Below are positions 51,839 through 60,776 of a stretch of DNA of 64,000 bases, piece after piece. This stretch comes from JBDSZL01 sp039925145 (GTDB lineage Bacteria > Acidobacteriota > Vicinamibacteria > Vicinamibacterales > SCN-69-37): NCBI GenBank assembly GCA_039925145.1, contig JBDSZL010000087.1:1-64000 (forward strand), written 5' to 3'. The notes below the pieces were generated by a model. That model was not told the DNA's origin. It ran no database searches and saw only the letters and a list, made by a program, of their open reading frames with translations. Both the position numbers and the translations under genes were made by a program. Position 1 is the stretch's first letter. Each line of letters begins with the position of its first letter.

Positions 51839-53343
51839 GCCCTATAGGTCCATTGATGGTTGGTGCGAAAACCCTGTTCGTGAATCCGCCTCTGGTCGGG
51901 GGCATCGCTTTTACGCGGCAGGGGCGCTGCCAGGAGCGCGAAGAAGTGCTTGGGACCACCAAGCCGCCCTACACGCTGGCCCTCGGCGCGGCCCTGCTGC
52001 GTGACCGGGGCTGCGAGGTCCGGCTCGTCGATCTCACCGCGACGCAGCAGTCCGTGGCCAGCCTCATCGCACGGCTCGACGGCGAAGGCTTTCATCCGAC
52101 GCTGATCGTGTTTCCCAGTACCACCCCGACTATCGAAGCAGACGCCATCGCGATGGCTGCCTTGAAGGCGCACTATCACGCGCCGCTTTTCTGTTTCGGC
52201 CCCCAGGCCTCGTGTTCACCGCTCGAGTCGATGCAGCGCGCACCGGCGGTCGATGGCATGCTCGTCGGCGAACCTGAAGATGGGCTGCTGGCGCTGGCGG
52301 CGCTCGATTCGCTCGATCGCCTCGCGGAGATTCCGTCGCTGACATTCCGACGTGCGGGCGAAGTCGTCCCTCCCCGCGGAGAAGGCGGCTTTACGGGCTT
52401 TCTCGACGCGCCGTATCCGGCCTGGGATCTGCTCGACCTCTCCGTGTACCGGCTGCCGCTCGTCAACCAGTCGTACGTGCTGGTCGAGACGTCGCGGGGA
52501 TGCCCGTATTCCTGCGACTTCTGCGTGGCCCCCATTCATCAGGGGCATAAGTTCCGGGAGAAGAGCGCGAAAGCACTGGTCGATGAGATCGAACGCGGCT
52601 ACCGGGAGTTCGGCCTCACCTTCTTCTACCTCTGGGGCGATACCGTCACGCTCAACGTGAAGACCTTCAGCGCATTCTGCGAGGAGCTGATCGCCCGCAA
52701 CCTTCCGGTGCAATGGTTCGGTAACGCGCGCGCCGACAACTTGACCGACGAGGCGTTCGTGCGTCGCCTCCGGCAAGCCGGTTGCTGGATGCTGGCGCTC
52801 GGCATCGAGACCGAGTCAGAAGAGACCCGCAAGGACATGATGAAGCGTCTCGATGGCCAGAAGATTCGCACGGCGCTGAAGAACATGCGCGCCGCGGGCA
52901 TCCGGTCGTTCGGGTTCTTCATTCTGGGCTACCCCGGCGACACGCCGGCGTCATTGAATCGGACGATCGACTACGCGATCGAGCTCGACCCCGATTTCGC
53001 GAACTTCTATCCGGCCGTGCCCTATCCGGGCACGGACCTCTACGCGAAGGCCAAGCGCGACGGACTGCTCACGAGCGAAGACTGGACGAGAATGGAGTAC
53101 TCCTATTACCTGCTCTCCGGCAACGGGCTGAACGAGCAACTGGTGATGGGGGCGATCAGCCAGGCCAAGCGCCGTTTCTATCTGCGGCCCGGCTATGTGG
53201 CCCGCCATCTCGGCGACATTCTCAAACTCGCCACGTCCAAATGGACGCTGGCCTGGCACGTGGGGTCACGAGTTGTATTCGGCACGAAGGTGACCGATCC
53301 GGCGCCGCCCCAGGGAGCCACCGTCCGTCAGCGCGCAGCCTGA
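51835..53343 (+). CDS. B12-binding-domain radical SAM protein
   Basis: A 502-residue class B-like radical SAM protein. The N-terminal Rossmann domain (about 10-155) opens LFVNPPLVGG and includes LIVFPSTTPTIEADA and GMLVGEPEDGLLALAAL, without the DxHxxG histidine, as is common in this class. The cluster motif is CPYSCDFC (C223, C227, C230), with ALGIETESEETRKDMMKR in the barrel. Relatives methylate unactivated carbons or rearrange lipids. ATG 51835 overlaps the preceding stop. Its 3' end overlaps the opposing GT2 gene by 16 bp. Confidence 0.87.
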   Translation: MSPIGPLMVGAKTLFVNPPLVGGIAFTRQGRCQEREEVLGTTKPPYTLALGAALLRDRGCEVRLVDLTATQQSVASLIARLDGEGFHPTLIVFPSTTPTIEADAIAMAALKAHYHAPLFCFGPQASCSPLESMQRAPAVDGMLVGEPEDGLLALAALDSLDRLAEIPSLTFRRAGEVVPPRGEGGFTGFLDAPYPAWDLLDLSVYRLPLVNQSYVLVETSRGCPYSCDFCVAPIHQGHKFREKSAKALVDEIERGYREFGLTFFYLWGDTVTLNVKTFSAFCEELIARNLPVQWFGNARADNLTDEAFVRRLRQAGCWMLALGIETESEETRKDMMKRLDGQKIRTALKNMRAAGIRSFGFFILGYPGDTPASLNRTIDYAIELDPDFANFYPAVPYPGTDLYAKAKRDGLLTSEDWTRMEYSYYLLSGNGLNEQLVMGAISQAKRRFYLRPGYVARHLGDILKLATSKWTLAWHVGSRVVFGTKVTDPAPPQGATVRQRAA

Positions 53344-54098
53344 ACCGTCTGCTGGACCTCGGCCGCGCTCAGCTGCCGATAGATCTTTCGCGGGCCGCGC
53401 TGTTTGACCGTGTAGAGATCCTTGAGCTGCACGAGGTATCCAGCGGCCTCCCGCATGCTCATCTTGCTTTCCCCGAGCTCCCGGTCATCGAAGCGGTAAG
53501 GAATCTCGACGAGCCGCACCGCCGTGCCCCGGACAATCAGCTCGAGGCAGATCTTGAAACCGCCCGCTTTAATCTCCACGCCCCGGGCTATCGAGCGCCG
53601 AATCAGGAAGAAACCCGACGCCGCGTCCCTGATCGGGGAGAGCGGCCTCGCGAGCAGGCAGCCGATTCTCGACAGCAGCCGCCGCTTGAATGGCCAGTTG
53701 GGCGTGCTGCCGCCCGGAACGTACCGGCTGGCGACGAGTACGTCAGCCTGTGTCGCTCGAAACACGGCCAGCATGTCTGGCACCAGCCGGGGCGGATGAC
53801 TGAAATCCGCGTCCATCACGCCGAGCACGTCGGCCGACGCAACAGCGAACCCCGCAACGACAGCTGTGCCGAGGCCCAGTTTGCCCGCGCGGTGGACCAC
53901 ATGCATCCGATACGTGCGGGCGAGCTCGTCGGCAAGAGCGCCTGTGCCATCGGGCGAGTTATCGTCGACGACGACCAGCTCCAGCTCGATGCCGGCGGCG
54001 GTGGTGGCCTCGAAGAGCGCGCGCACCAGCTCCTGAATGCCGTCACGTTCGTTGTACGTGGGCACCACGATGGTCAGCTCCGCCGGACGGTTGAGCAT
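53328..54098 (-). CDS. Polyprenyl-phosphate sugar synthase-like GT2 (soluble)
   Basis: A 256-residue DPM1-type enzyme: IVVPTYNERDGIQELV, VVDDNSPDGTGALADEL, GVMDADFSHPPRLVPD and DAASGFFLIRRSI. It is the only minus-strand gene inside the 28-kb glycan block, with its tail overlapping the convergent radical SAM gene by 16 bp. TATAGT (54112-54107) ends 8 nt before its ATG, so its mRNA may be leaderless. It probably makes a lipid-linked donor for the divergent GT-C gene at 54213. Confidence 0.88.
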   Translation of the reverse strand: MLNRPAELTIVVPTYNERDGIQELVRALFEATTAAGIELELVVVDDNSPDGTGALADELARTYRMHVVHRAGKLGLGTAVVAGFAVASADVLGVMDADFSHPPRLVPDMLAVFRATQADVLVASRYVPGGSTPNWPFKRRLLSRIGCLLARPLSPIRDAASGFFLIRRSIARGVEIKAGGFKICLELIVRGTAVRLVEIPYRFDDRELGESKMSMREAAGYLVQLKDLYTVKQRGPRKIYRQLSAAEVQQTVQAAR

Positions 54099-54106
54099 AG
54101 GTGAGC

Positions 54107-54114
54107 ACTATAAT
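54107..54114. promoter_or_regulatory. Overlapping divergent -10 elements
   Basis: ACTATAAT reads TATAAT on plus (54109-54114) and TATAGT on minus (54112-54107). It lies in the 114-bp gap between the divergent GT2 and GT-C genes, in an unusually AT-rich patch. No clear -35 hexamer was found for either direction. Shared -10 bases would make the two promoters mutually exclusive. Confidence 0.45.
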
Positions 54115-54212
54115 TCACGTCATCGCCAGCACATGAGGCTCGTCTCACGTCAAACTGCCAATCGATCGCGTCCGAGGCTGGTGCCGGGTCGGCGGCGCCC
54201 CGGCGGTTCCTG

Positions 54213-56000
54213 ATGCGCCGGTCCGCATTCGTCGTCGCACTCCTGGCCGCGTTCGCTGTGGCCCTCACCCTGCGAACGTTGTGGCTCCGGTCCGATCCGC
54301 CGGTCATGGACCCGGTTGGCATCGTGTGGCATGACGAAGGCGCCTGGACGCACAACGCCCGCAACCGCGCGCTGTGGGGCACATGGCGCACCGACGAATG
54401 GAATCCGGTGTTTCTCACGCCGGTCTTCACGGCGCTCGAATACGCATCGTTCGAGTCGTTTGGTGTCGGCACCTGGCAGGCTCGGGTCGTCCCTGTCGCA
54501 TCGGGCCTGCTGGCGCTCGGCGCGCTGGTCGCGGGTCTGCTCAGCCTCGCGGGCCGGAGAGCGGCGCTCACCGGCGCGATTCTCCTCGGCACGAGCTACG
54601 AGTTCGTCATGTGGAATCGCGCGGCGCTGATGGAATCCACGCTGACAGCGCTGTTGGTGTGTGCGTGGGCCGCCTACGCCGCCGGCGAGAAGCGACAGTC
54701 CTGGGGTCTCGTTGCCGGCCTCGCCGCGACACTCGCGTGGTTCACCAAGGCATCGGCTGCATTTTTCCTCGCGGCGTTGACGCTCGACAGTCTCATGACC
54801 CTTGCCCGGGCGCACCGCAACAGGCCCTCCGCGCGCGGCGATGCACGTGAGGCGGCCGAGACCGTGATCGTGCTGCCGCCGATGACGCCGCCGCAACTCG
54901 CCTACAACACGCTCGCCGCGCTTGGCCTCTCGGTACTCATCATCGGGCTGCTGTTCGTCCTCCCACATTGGCGGGAGTACGAGTTCTACAACTGGCAGAT
55001 GAGCGTGACGCGCAAGCCGGGCTACAGTCTCAAGGATTTCCAGGATCGCATCTCGTGGCTGCCGCTCGTGCACGGGGCATTCAGCCGCATGGTGCTCGTG
55101 ACCGTGTGCGGATGTGCCGGGTTGCTCGCCGTGCTTCATCGATGGCGACACCGAGCGGCAGGAGAGCGGCTGCTCGTGCTGTGGATCGCGTTGGGGCTAC
55201 TCGAGCTCGTGGTCCACGACTCCGGCAACGAGCGGCGTTACGTGATGCTCATTCCGGCCCTCGTCGCGCTCGCGTCGATGTTCCTGACGCGCGCGAGCAC
55301 GGGCGCCAGCGTTGGCCATCCAGTCGCATCCTCCGGGGGCGCGGCCGCCCGCGGCCTTGCCGTATTTGTCCCGGTGCTGGCTGTCGGCTATCTGGTCGCC
55401 GGCACGCTGATGCGGCCGCTGTTTCTCGCGGACATCGAGAGCGGGATGATGCGCACGGTCGTGAGGCTTTCCGCCGCGGCAGCCGTTGTCGTGGCGTTGG
55501 CGGCCGTGCGTTGGCGGCGGACGCTCGCGCACGCGCTCGAGACATGGCAGGCACCGCCAGCCCTGCTGGCAGCGGTGGTGGTCATCACCGTCGGTTGGAA
55601 TGGCGCGGAGTACATCACCTGGGTCCGGCATCGCGCCCAGACCAATTTCGAAGCGTCGGTGGCGCTCGGACGCGTACTCCCTGCGGAGACGCTCGTTCAG
55701 GGCAAGCTCGCCAACGGCCTCTCGCTCGAGAACCGGATCCGCCCGCTCTTCGTCGGCAACGGCTTTGGCAACTACGCCGATCGCCTGCGACGCGACGACG
55801 CGCGCTATATACTGACCTACGATTTGCCGCGGATTGGCTACGAAAGCTCGGACGGTTCGGGCCTGATTCAAGGCATTCTCGACCGGTATCCCCGGCACCG
55901 CTCCGTCGCCGCGTTCGTCGTCGACGAAACCCCCGAGCCCGATCGCGCGGTGCTCATCGACAAGAGTCCAGACAGTCCCCAGCCGCATGCGCGAGATTGA
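54213..56000 (+). CDS. GT-C membrane glycosyltransferase (ArnT/PMT-like)
   Basis: A 595-residue polytopic protein. The first periplasmic loop contains VWHDEGAWTHNARNRALWG, with the DE pair typical of the ArnT/PMT group, then about ten to twelve helices and a short soluble C-terminus. Divergent from a GT2 that could make its lipid donor. The end overlaps the following methyltransferase by 14 bp. Acceptor unknown. Confidence 0.84.
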   Translation: MRRSAFVVALLAAFAVALTLRTLWLRSDPPVMDPVGIVWHDEGAWTHNARNRALWGTWRTDEWNPVFLTPVFTALEYASFESFGVGTWQARVVPVASGLLALGALVAGLLSLAGRRAALTGAILLGTSYEFVMWNRAALMESTLTALLVCAWAAYAAGEKRQSWGLVAGLAATLAWFTKASAAFFLAALTLDSLMTLARAHRNRPSARGDAREAAETVIVLPPMTPPQLAYNTLAALGLSVLIIGLLFVLPHWREYEFYNWQMSVTRKPGYSLKDFQDRISWLPLVHGAFSRMVLVTVCGCAGLLAVLHRWRHRAAGERLLVLWIALGLLELVVHDSGNERRYVMLIPALVALASMFLTRASTGASVGHPVASSGGAAARGLAVFVPVLAVGYLVAGTLMRPLFLADIESGMMRTVVRLSAAAAVVVALAAVRWRRTLAHALETWQAPPALLAAVVVITVGWNGAEYITWVRHRAQTNFEASVALGRVLPAETLVQGKLANGLSLENRIRPLFVGNGFGNYADRLRRDDARYILTYDLPRIGYESSDGSGLIQGILDRYPRHRSVAAFVVDETPEPDRAVLIDKSPDSPQPHARD

Positions 56001-56823
56001 CGCCGAGCTGATCAAGCGGCACGCGGACAGCAGGTTCCGTTCCGAATACGACTACGCGCTCTTCGAGTACTACCGGAGCGCGAAGGTGATTGCGTTCCTC
56101 GATCGCGCCGGGGTCGCCGTGCGAGGCCGCGTGCTCGACGCCGGCTGCGGCGGCGGGGGGATGCCGCTGTCACTCGCGGAACACGCGCAACAGGTCGTCG
56201 GCATCGATCCCATCGACAGGTTCGGACAGGCCGGCGTCATGCTGGGGCGCGAGCGTGGCCTCGCCAACCTTTCGTTTGCACGGGCAGACGGAATGGCCCT
56301 GCCGTTCCGGCCGGGATCGTTCGACCTCGTGCTCTCACACGCGGTGATCGAACATGTGCCCGACGCCGCACTCTACCTGCGTGAATGCCGGCGCGTGTTG
56401 GCGCCGCAGGGCCATTGTTATCTGTCCACCGCGCCCTATCTGTCGTTCGCCGGGGCACACCTGCCACGGCTGCGCCTACCTGTCCCGTTGCACCTCATCG
56501 TGGGACGCGCGGTGGCGTTCCGGACCTTTCGCATGCTGGCACGTCACGCTCCCTGGACGCTGCGCGAGCCTGCTCATGAGAACTCGTTCATCCGTGACGC
56601 CCGCTGCGGCATCGTGAAGCACGACGATCTGCTCGAGAAGGTCCGCGTCACACGTCTGCGCGCTCAAATCGCACAGGCCGGACTGCGGGTCGTGCGCGAA
56701 GAACTGCACGCCACATCCACCGTGCGGCGGCTGCCGACCCCGCTCGGGAACTGGCTGCGCAACAGCCCGCTGACTCAGGACGCACTCATCAGTAATATCG
56801 AGTACGTTCTGGGTGTCGCCTGA
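55987..56823 (+). CDS. Class I SAM-dependent methyltransferase
   Basis: A 278-residue Methyltransf_11-type protein. SAM loop VLDAGCGGGGMPLSL, VVGIDPIDRF, and the later SHAVIEHVPDAALYLRECRRVL. The C-terminal half (about 150-278) is longer than the minimal fold and basic. It overlaps the GT-C gene by 14 bp, so the methyl group probably goes on the same glycan or lipid. Confidence 0.86.
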   Translation: MREIDAELIKRHADSRFRSEYDYALFEYYRSAKVIAFLDRAGVAVRGRVLDAGCGGGGMPLSLAEHAQQVVGIDPIDRFGQAGVMLGRERGLANLSFARADGMALPFRPGSFDLVLSHAVIEHVPDAALYLRECRRVLAPQGHCYLSTAPYLSFAGAHLPRLRLPVPLHLIVGRAVAFRTFRMLARHAPWTLREPAHENSFIRDARCGIVKHDDLLEKVRVTRLRAQIAQAGLRVVREELHATSTVRRLPTPLGNWLRNSPLTQDALISNIEYVLGVA

Positions 56824-56853
56824 GACTCGGCGGCTGACCGCGCGCAACGACAC

Positions 56854-57897
56854 ATGGCTGATATCGATCGATACCGCTCCGAGGACCGACGGCAGGTGGA
56901 GGCGCTCTACCGCCGGGTCTTCGGTCCTGACGCGGCCGAGGCAAACCGGCTGCGCTGGGATTGGCAGTACCGCCGCAATCCGCATGTGCCGGCCGATGGA
57001 CCTTTGATCTGGCTCGCGCGCGAAGGCAGCACCATCATCGGGCAGTACGCCACGATGCCCGTGAAGCTCTCCGTGGCGGGCAACGAAATCCCTGCGTCGT
57101 GGGGCACCGACGTCATGGTTGCTCCAGAGCGTCAGCGGCAGGGTCTCGGCGACATGCTGTTCCGGACGTGGGAGCGGAGCACCGGGGCGGCCCTGGGTCT
57201 GGGGCTGTCGGAGTCGTCACACCGGCTCTTTCAGAAGATGAATTGGCCCGACGTGGGCCCGGTGCCCTGCCTGGTCAAACCGCTGAGCCGCCGCGCGCTG
57301 CGCAGGCCCACGTGGCCGCTCGCCGTCAATCGGTTCGTGTCGTACGTGACGTTGCCGTGGGTGCGACTCGTGTCCAGAAGCCGCCCGCTCAAGGGCGAGA
57401 TCCAGGTCATTCGGCATTTCGACGAAAGCTTCACGCGTCTGTGGGAGCGCGTGCGCGGCGAATTTGCCTTTGCCGTGCGGCGCGACGCGGCCTACCTCAA
57501 CTGGAAGTACATCCAGGCTCCCCACGTCCGCTATATCGCAGCTGCGCTGATGCGCGATGGCGAAGCCGCCGGATATGCCGTCTACCGGCATGCGCGCGAA
57601 CCAAGGGGCCGCGTCACCCTGCTCGTCGATTTCCTCACGGCGCCTGATGACGCCGCCGGGTTTCTGACGTTGCTCCGCTGGGTGGATCGGGAGGCGCGCG
57701 CGGAGGACTCCGACAAGATCCGCACGTTTGCGGTCAACGATGTCTTTCGCAAGCTCCTCAAGAAATCCGGGTACTACTCGGTGAAGTCGACGATGGACTT
57801 CGTGGTGAGGATCAGCGCAGTGCCCGTGCCCGGCGAGTTCTACAAGAGCACAGGGAACTGGCACGTGACCCTTGGCGACTCCGACCAGGATCGATGA
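56854..57897 (+). CDS. GNAT-family N-acyltransferase
   Basis: A 347-residue protein with an N-terminal GNAT domain (about 5-150; GTDVMVAPERQRQGLGDMLF is the acyl-CoA loop) and a second, GNAT-like C-terminal half (about 180-347). The double-domain layout recalls acyltransferases that act on sugars or FemAB-like proteins. It is coupled by ATGA to the deacetylase next door, so the pair could swap one N-acyl group for another on an amino sugar. That is inference. Confidence 0.75.
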   Translation: MADIDRYRSEDRRQVEALYRRVFGPDAAEANRLRWDWQYRRNPHVPADGPLIWLAREGSTIIGQYATMPVKLSVAGNEIPASWGTDVMVAPERQRQGLGDMLFRTWERSTGAALGLGLSESSHRLFQKMNWPDVGPVPCLVKPLSRRALRRPTWPLAVNRFVSYVTLPWVRLVSRSRPLKGEIQVIRHFDESFTRLWERVRGEFAFAVRRDAAYLNWKYIQAPHVRYIAAALMRDGEAAGYAVYRHAREPRGRVTLLVDFLTAPDDAAGFLTLLRWVDREARAEDSDKIRTFAVNDVFRKLLKKSGYYSVKSTMDFVVRISAVPVPGEFYKSTGNWHVTLGDSDQDR

Positions 57898-58898
57898 GCG
57901 CCTCGGTCGCGCCCGCGTTGATCGTCGCCATCGACACCGAGGGCGACAACCAGTGGGACCCGGCCGCGCGCCGGCGCCAGACGTTCGCCAACGTCCACGC
58001 ACTCGATCGGCTGCATGAGTTCTTCGCTCGTCACGACGTGCGGCCCACGTATGTCGTCACCCATCCGGTCTCGGAAGACGCCCGCTCCGCAGGCGTCCTC
58101 AGACATTTGCTCAGCCTGGGCGGCTGCGAAATTGGCGCGCATCACCACGCGTGGGAGACGCCGCCGTTCGAGCCAGGCGATGTCGACCGACATCCGTACG
58201 CGCTCTCATTGCCGCACGCGCAGTTCGAGGCACAGATCGAGGCGCTCACGGCGTCCATTCACAGAAATATCGGAGTGCGGCCCCTTTCCTATCGATCGGG
58301 ACGATTCGGCTTCTCGGCCAGCCACGTCTCGGCGCTGGAGCGGCTCGGCTACCGGGTCGACTCGAGCGTCACGCCGCTGTTCTACGAGGCCCACAAAGGA
58401 GGACCCGACTTCGTCAGGGCACCACTCACGCCGTACTTTCTGGCGTACGACGATGCGACGAGGCCGGGAACCAGTGCCGTGCTCGAGGTGCCCGTCTCGG
58501 CCGCGCTCAGCCGGCGGGTGCCGGCGTGGATGGAGCGGTGCTACGGCCATCTGCCCCGGCCGTACACCACCAAGCGGCTGCTGCGGCTCGCAAGAATCGC
58601 AGAAGTGCGCTGGCTGCGCCCGTCGTACAGCTCGGCGGCCGACATGATCGCGCTCGCCAGGCAACTCGTCGACCGTCATGTCCCGCTGCTGAACGTCATC
58701 TTTCATTCGAGCGAAGCCATCGTCGGCGGCAGCCCGTACAACAGGAGCGAGGCCGAGCTCGCGGCGTTCTTCGAGCGGTTGTCCCAGCTTCTGCGGTTCA
58801 GCCTCAAAGAGCTCGGGGCGAGGCCGCAGACACTCACCGAGTTCCATGACGGCTACGTGCATCGGCCCGGCTCGGCGCCGGGCCCCGCGGCGGGATAG
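57894..58898 (+). CDS. Polysaccharide deacetylase-like protein (NodB/CE4 fold)
   Basis: A 334-residue protein. VAIDTEGDNQWD near the start has the acidic metal/catalytic pair, EIGAHHHAWETPPF supplies the HxxxH-like metal ligands, and SYRSGRFGFSASHVSALERLGY is the arginine-containing motif of the family. It lacks a signal peptide, so it would act on a cytoplasmic (lipid- or nucleotide-linked) substrate. Coupled to the GNAT gene by a 4-bp overlap. Confidence 0.8.
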   Translation: MSASVAPALIVAIDTEGDNQWDPAARRRQTFANVHALDRLHEFFARHDVRPTYVVTHPVSEDARSAGVLRHLLSLGGCEIGAHHHAWETPPFEPGDVDRHPYALSLPHAQFEAQIEALTASIHRNIGVRPLSYRSGRFGFSASHVSALERLGYRVDSSVTPLFYEAHKGGPDFVRAPLTPYFLAYDDATRPGTSAVLEVPVSAALSRRVPAWMERCYGHLPRPYTTKRLLRLARIAEVRWLRPSYSSAADMIALARQLVDRHVPLLNVIFHSSEAIVGGSPYNRSEAELAAFFERLSQLLRFSLKELGARPQTLTEFHDGYVHRPGSAPGPAAG

Positions 58899-58907
58899 CG
58901 GCCGCTG

Positions 58908-60077
58908 ATGCAGGTGTGCCATGTCTCGCCTCACCTGCCCCCCGACCAGGCAGCCAACGCCCTGCTCCCGGCCGAACTCGGCAGGTGGACCCACGCCCGC
59001 GGCATGAGTGTGTCGTTCGTCACGCAGCCTCCGACGCAGGGGGGTCCGGTGGCGGACTCGCTGCCAGGTCCGGTGTACCGGGTGGCACCCCGATCGGCAT
59101 CGCGGTTCGCACGCGTCACGAGGGTCGACACGTTCCGGCGCGCGCGGGCGATCGCACGGGCGCTCGATCAGGCCGCGGCCGGGGCCGATCTGCTGCATCT
59201 TCACAGCAACGGGCTCATTGTCGAAGTCGCCGCAGACTGGGCGCGCCGCCATCGCCGCCCCTACGTCCTCACCCTGTACGGGACGGAGATCTGGCATTAC
59301 CGCAAACGGTGGCCGCTCGATCCGTTCACGCGCGCATACCAGCGCGCGAGCGAAGTGACCTTCTACAGCGAGGGCTTGCTCAGCCGCGCGCGCGAACTGG
59401 GACTCGAGCGCCAGGCGCTCTCGGTTGTGTATCCGGCCGTGAATACTTCGTTCGCTCGTCTCGACGACCAGGCTCGCCAGGCGCTGCGTGTCGCGCTCGG
59501 CGTTCATGAGCCACGGCTGATCCTGAACGTCAAACGTCTGCACGAGCTGGCAGGGCAGCAATACTTGATTGGCGCGTTCGCGCGCATCGCCCGTCAGCGC
59601 GACGATGTCAGGCTCGTCATCTGTGGCACGGGGCCGCTCGAAGCCCAGCTGCGGGCACAGGCGCAGGCGGCAGGGCTGGCCGGACGCGTCACCTTTACCG
59701 GACTGATCACGAATGCCGAAGTGGCGCGCTTTGCTGCCGCCGCAGACGTCTTCGCCCTGCCGTCATTGCTCGAGGCGCTGCCGACAGTCGCGGTCGAGGC
59801 CCTTGCCGCAGGGACGCCTGTGGTGTCGGCGGATCACCCGGGAGGCATCGAGCTGCAGCAGCTCTTTGGCGAGGACGTCGTGGTGGTGCCGCGGCGTGAT
59901 GAAGACGCGCTGGCTCACGCTCTCGGTGCACGACTCGACATACCGCGTCGAGCGCGCCCTGAAACGGCCGAGATCATCGTTCAGCGCTTCAGTCCGGATG
60001 CCGTGCGGGCGGCGTACGAAGCTGTATACGACCGGGCGCTACCTCGTTCGGTACTGGCCGGAAGGACCGGCGCCTGA
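58908..60077 (+). CDS. Glycosyltransferase family 4
   Basis: A 389-residue GT-B enzyme and the last glycosyltransferase of the block. LHSNGLIVEVAADW and LTLYGTEIWHYRK in the acceptor domain; LNVKRLHELAGQQYLIGAFARI, VICGTGPLE and PSLLEALPTVAVEALAAGTPVVS (EX7E region) in the donor domain. Ten bases after the deacetylase stop, consistent with one deacetylase/acyltransferase/GT4 subunit. Confidence 0.9.
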   Translation: MQVCHVSPHLPPDQAANALLPAELGRWTHARGMSVSFVTQPPTQGGPVADSLPGPVYRVAPRSASRFARVTRVDTFRRARAIARALDQAAAGADLLHLHSNGLIVEVAADWARRHRRPYVLTLYGTEIWHYRKRWPLDPFTRAYQRASEVTFYSEGLLSRARELGLERQALSVVYPAVNTSFARLDDQARQALRVALGVHEPRLILNVKRLHELAGQQYLIGAFARIARQRDDVRLVICGTGPLEAQLRAQAQAAGLAGRVTFTGLITNAEVARFAAAADVFALPSLLEALPTVAVEALAAGTPVVSADHPGGIELQQLFGEDVVVVPRRDEDALAHALGARLDIPRRARPETAEIIVQRFSPDAVRAAYEAVYDRALPRSVLAGRTGA

Positions 60078-60098
60078 TTCGAGGCTATCCTGTAGCCC

Positions 60099-60551
60099 AT
60101 GGCTACACTGCTCGATCAGATTACGCAGGACATCGCGGACGCCATGAGGCGGAAGGACCAGACCTCGCTCGCCCCTCTCCGCATGCTCAAAGCCGCCCTG
60201 ATGAACCGCGAGGTGGAGAAGGGTCGAGCCCTCGATTCCGCCGAAGGTGTGCAGGTCGTGAATTCGCTCGTGAAGCAGCGGCGCGACTCGGTCGATCAGT
60301 TCCGGGCGGGCGGCAGGCCCGAGCTCGCGGACCGCGAGCAGGCCGAGGTGGAATTCCTTCAACGCTACCTGCCCCCGGCTGCCGACGAAGACACCGTGCG
60401 GGAGGTCATCGAGGCGGCCATCGCGGAGACCGGTGCCACCTCCCCCAAAGACATGGGCAAGGTCATGAAGGCCGTCACGGCACGGCTTGCCGGTCAAACC
60501 GTCGACGGTCGGGCCGTGAGCGAGGCCGTGAAGAAGAGACTCGCAGGCTGA
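60099..60551 (+). CDS. GatB/YqeY domain protein
   Basis: A 150-residue YqeY-family protein: an all-helical domain related to the tail of GatB, implicated in tRNA binding. The family start LLDQITQDIADAMRRKDQ, SAEGVQVVNSLVKQRRDS and the C-terminal GKVMKAVTARLAGQTVDGR are clear. TATCCT (60086-60091) ends 7 nt before the ATG and there is no Shine-Dalgarno, so the transcript may be leaderless. Followed by the strongest terminator in the window. Confidence 0.9.
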   Translation: MATLLDQITQDIADAMRRKDQTSLAPLRMLKAALMNREVEKGRALDSAEGVQVVNSLVKQRRDSVDQFRAGGRPELADREQAEVEFLQRYLPPAADEDTVREVIEAAIAETGATSPKDMGKVMKAVTARLAGQTVDGRAVSEAVKKRLAG

Positions 60552-60627
60552 ATCGGCAAACCTTTTTCAGGCCTGTTCGTCTAACTCAATGAAAGGCGCC
60601 CAAGAGCCTCTCATCCATCCTCCGGGC

Positions 60628-60666
60628 AGGGGTCTCAGCCGCAAGGCTGGGGCCCCTCTTTTTTTT
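60628..60666 (+). terminator. Rho-independent terminator with GCAA tetraloop
   Basis: A 13-bp stem (60628-60640 with 60645-60657, two G-U wobbles) is capped by a GCAA loop of the stable GNRA type and followed by eight T (60659-60666). It marks the end of the long glycan/YqeY transcription unit and insulates murJ. Confidence 0.92.
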
Positions 60667-60776
60667 CGCGACCGCGTCGCCAGGGCAGTTCGTCGGGCGC
60701 ATAACAGACCCTGCGAGTTTGCCATTCTTGCCGGTCTTTTCTGGCATGGCGGCCGGCCGTATGCGTGCGGGCTGGT

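Noticed and set aside
58206..59561. 451-codon minus-strand frame opposite the deacetylase and GT4
   Set aside because: No motifs and antisense to two coupled genes with family signatures.
32338..60551. Horizontally acquired island
   Set aside because: GC content and codon use look like the flanking housekeeping genes, and there are no integrase, tRNA attachment site or insertion sequences.
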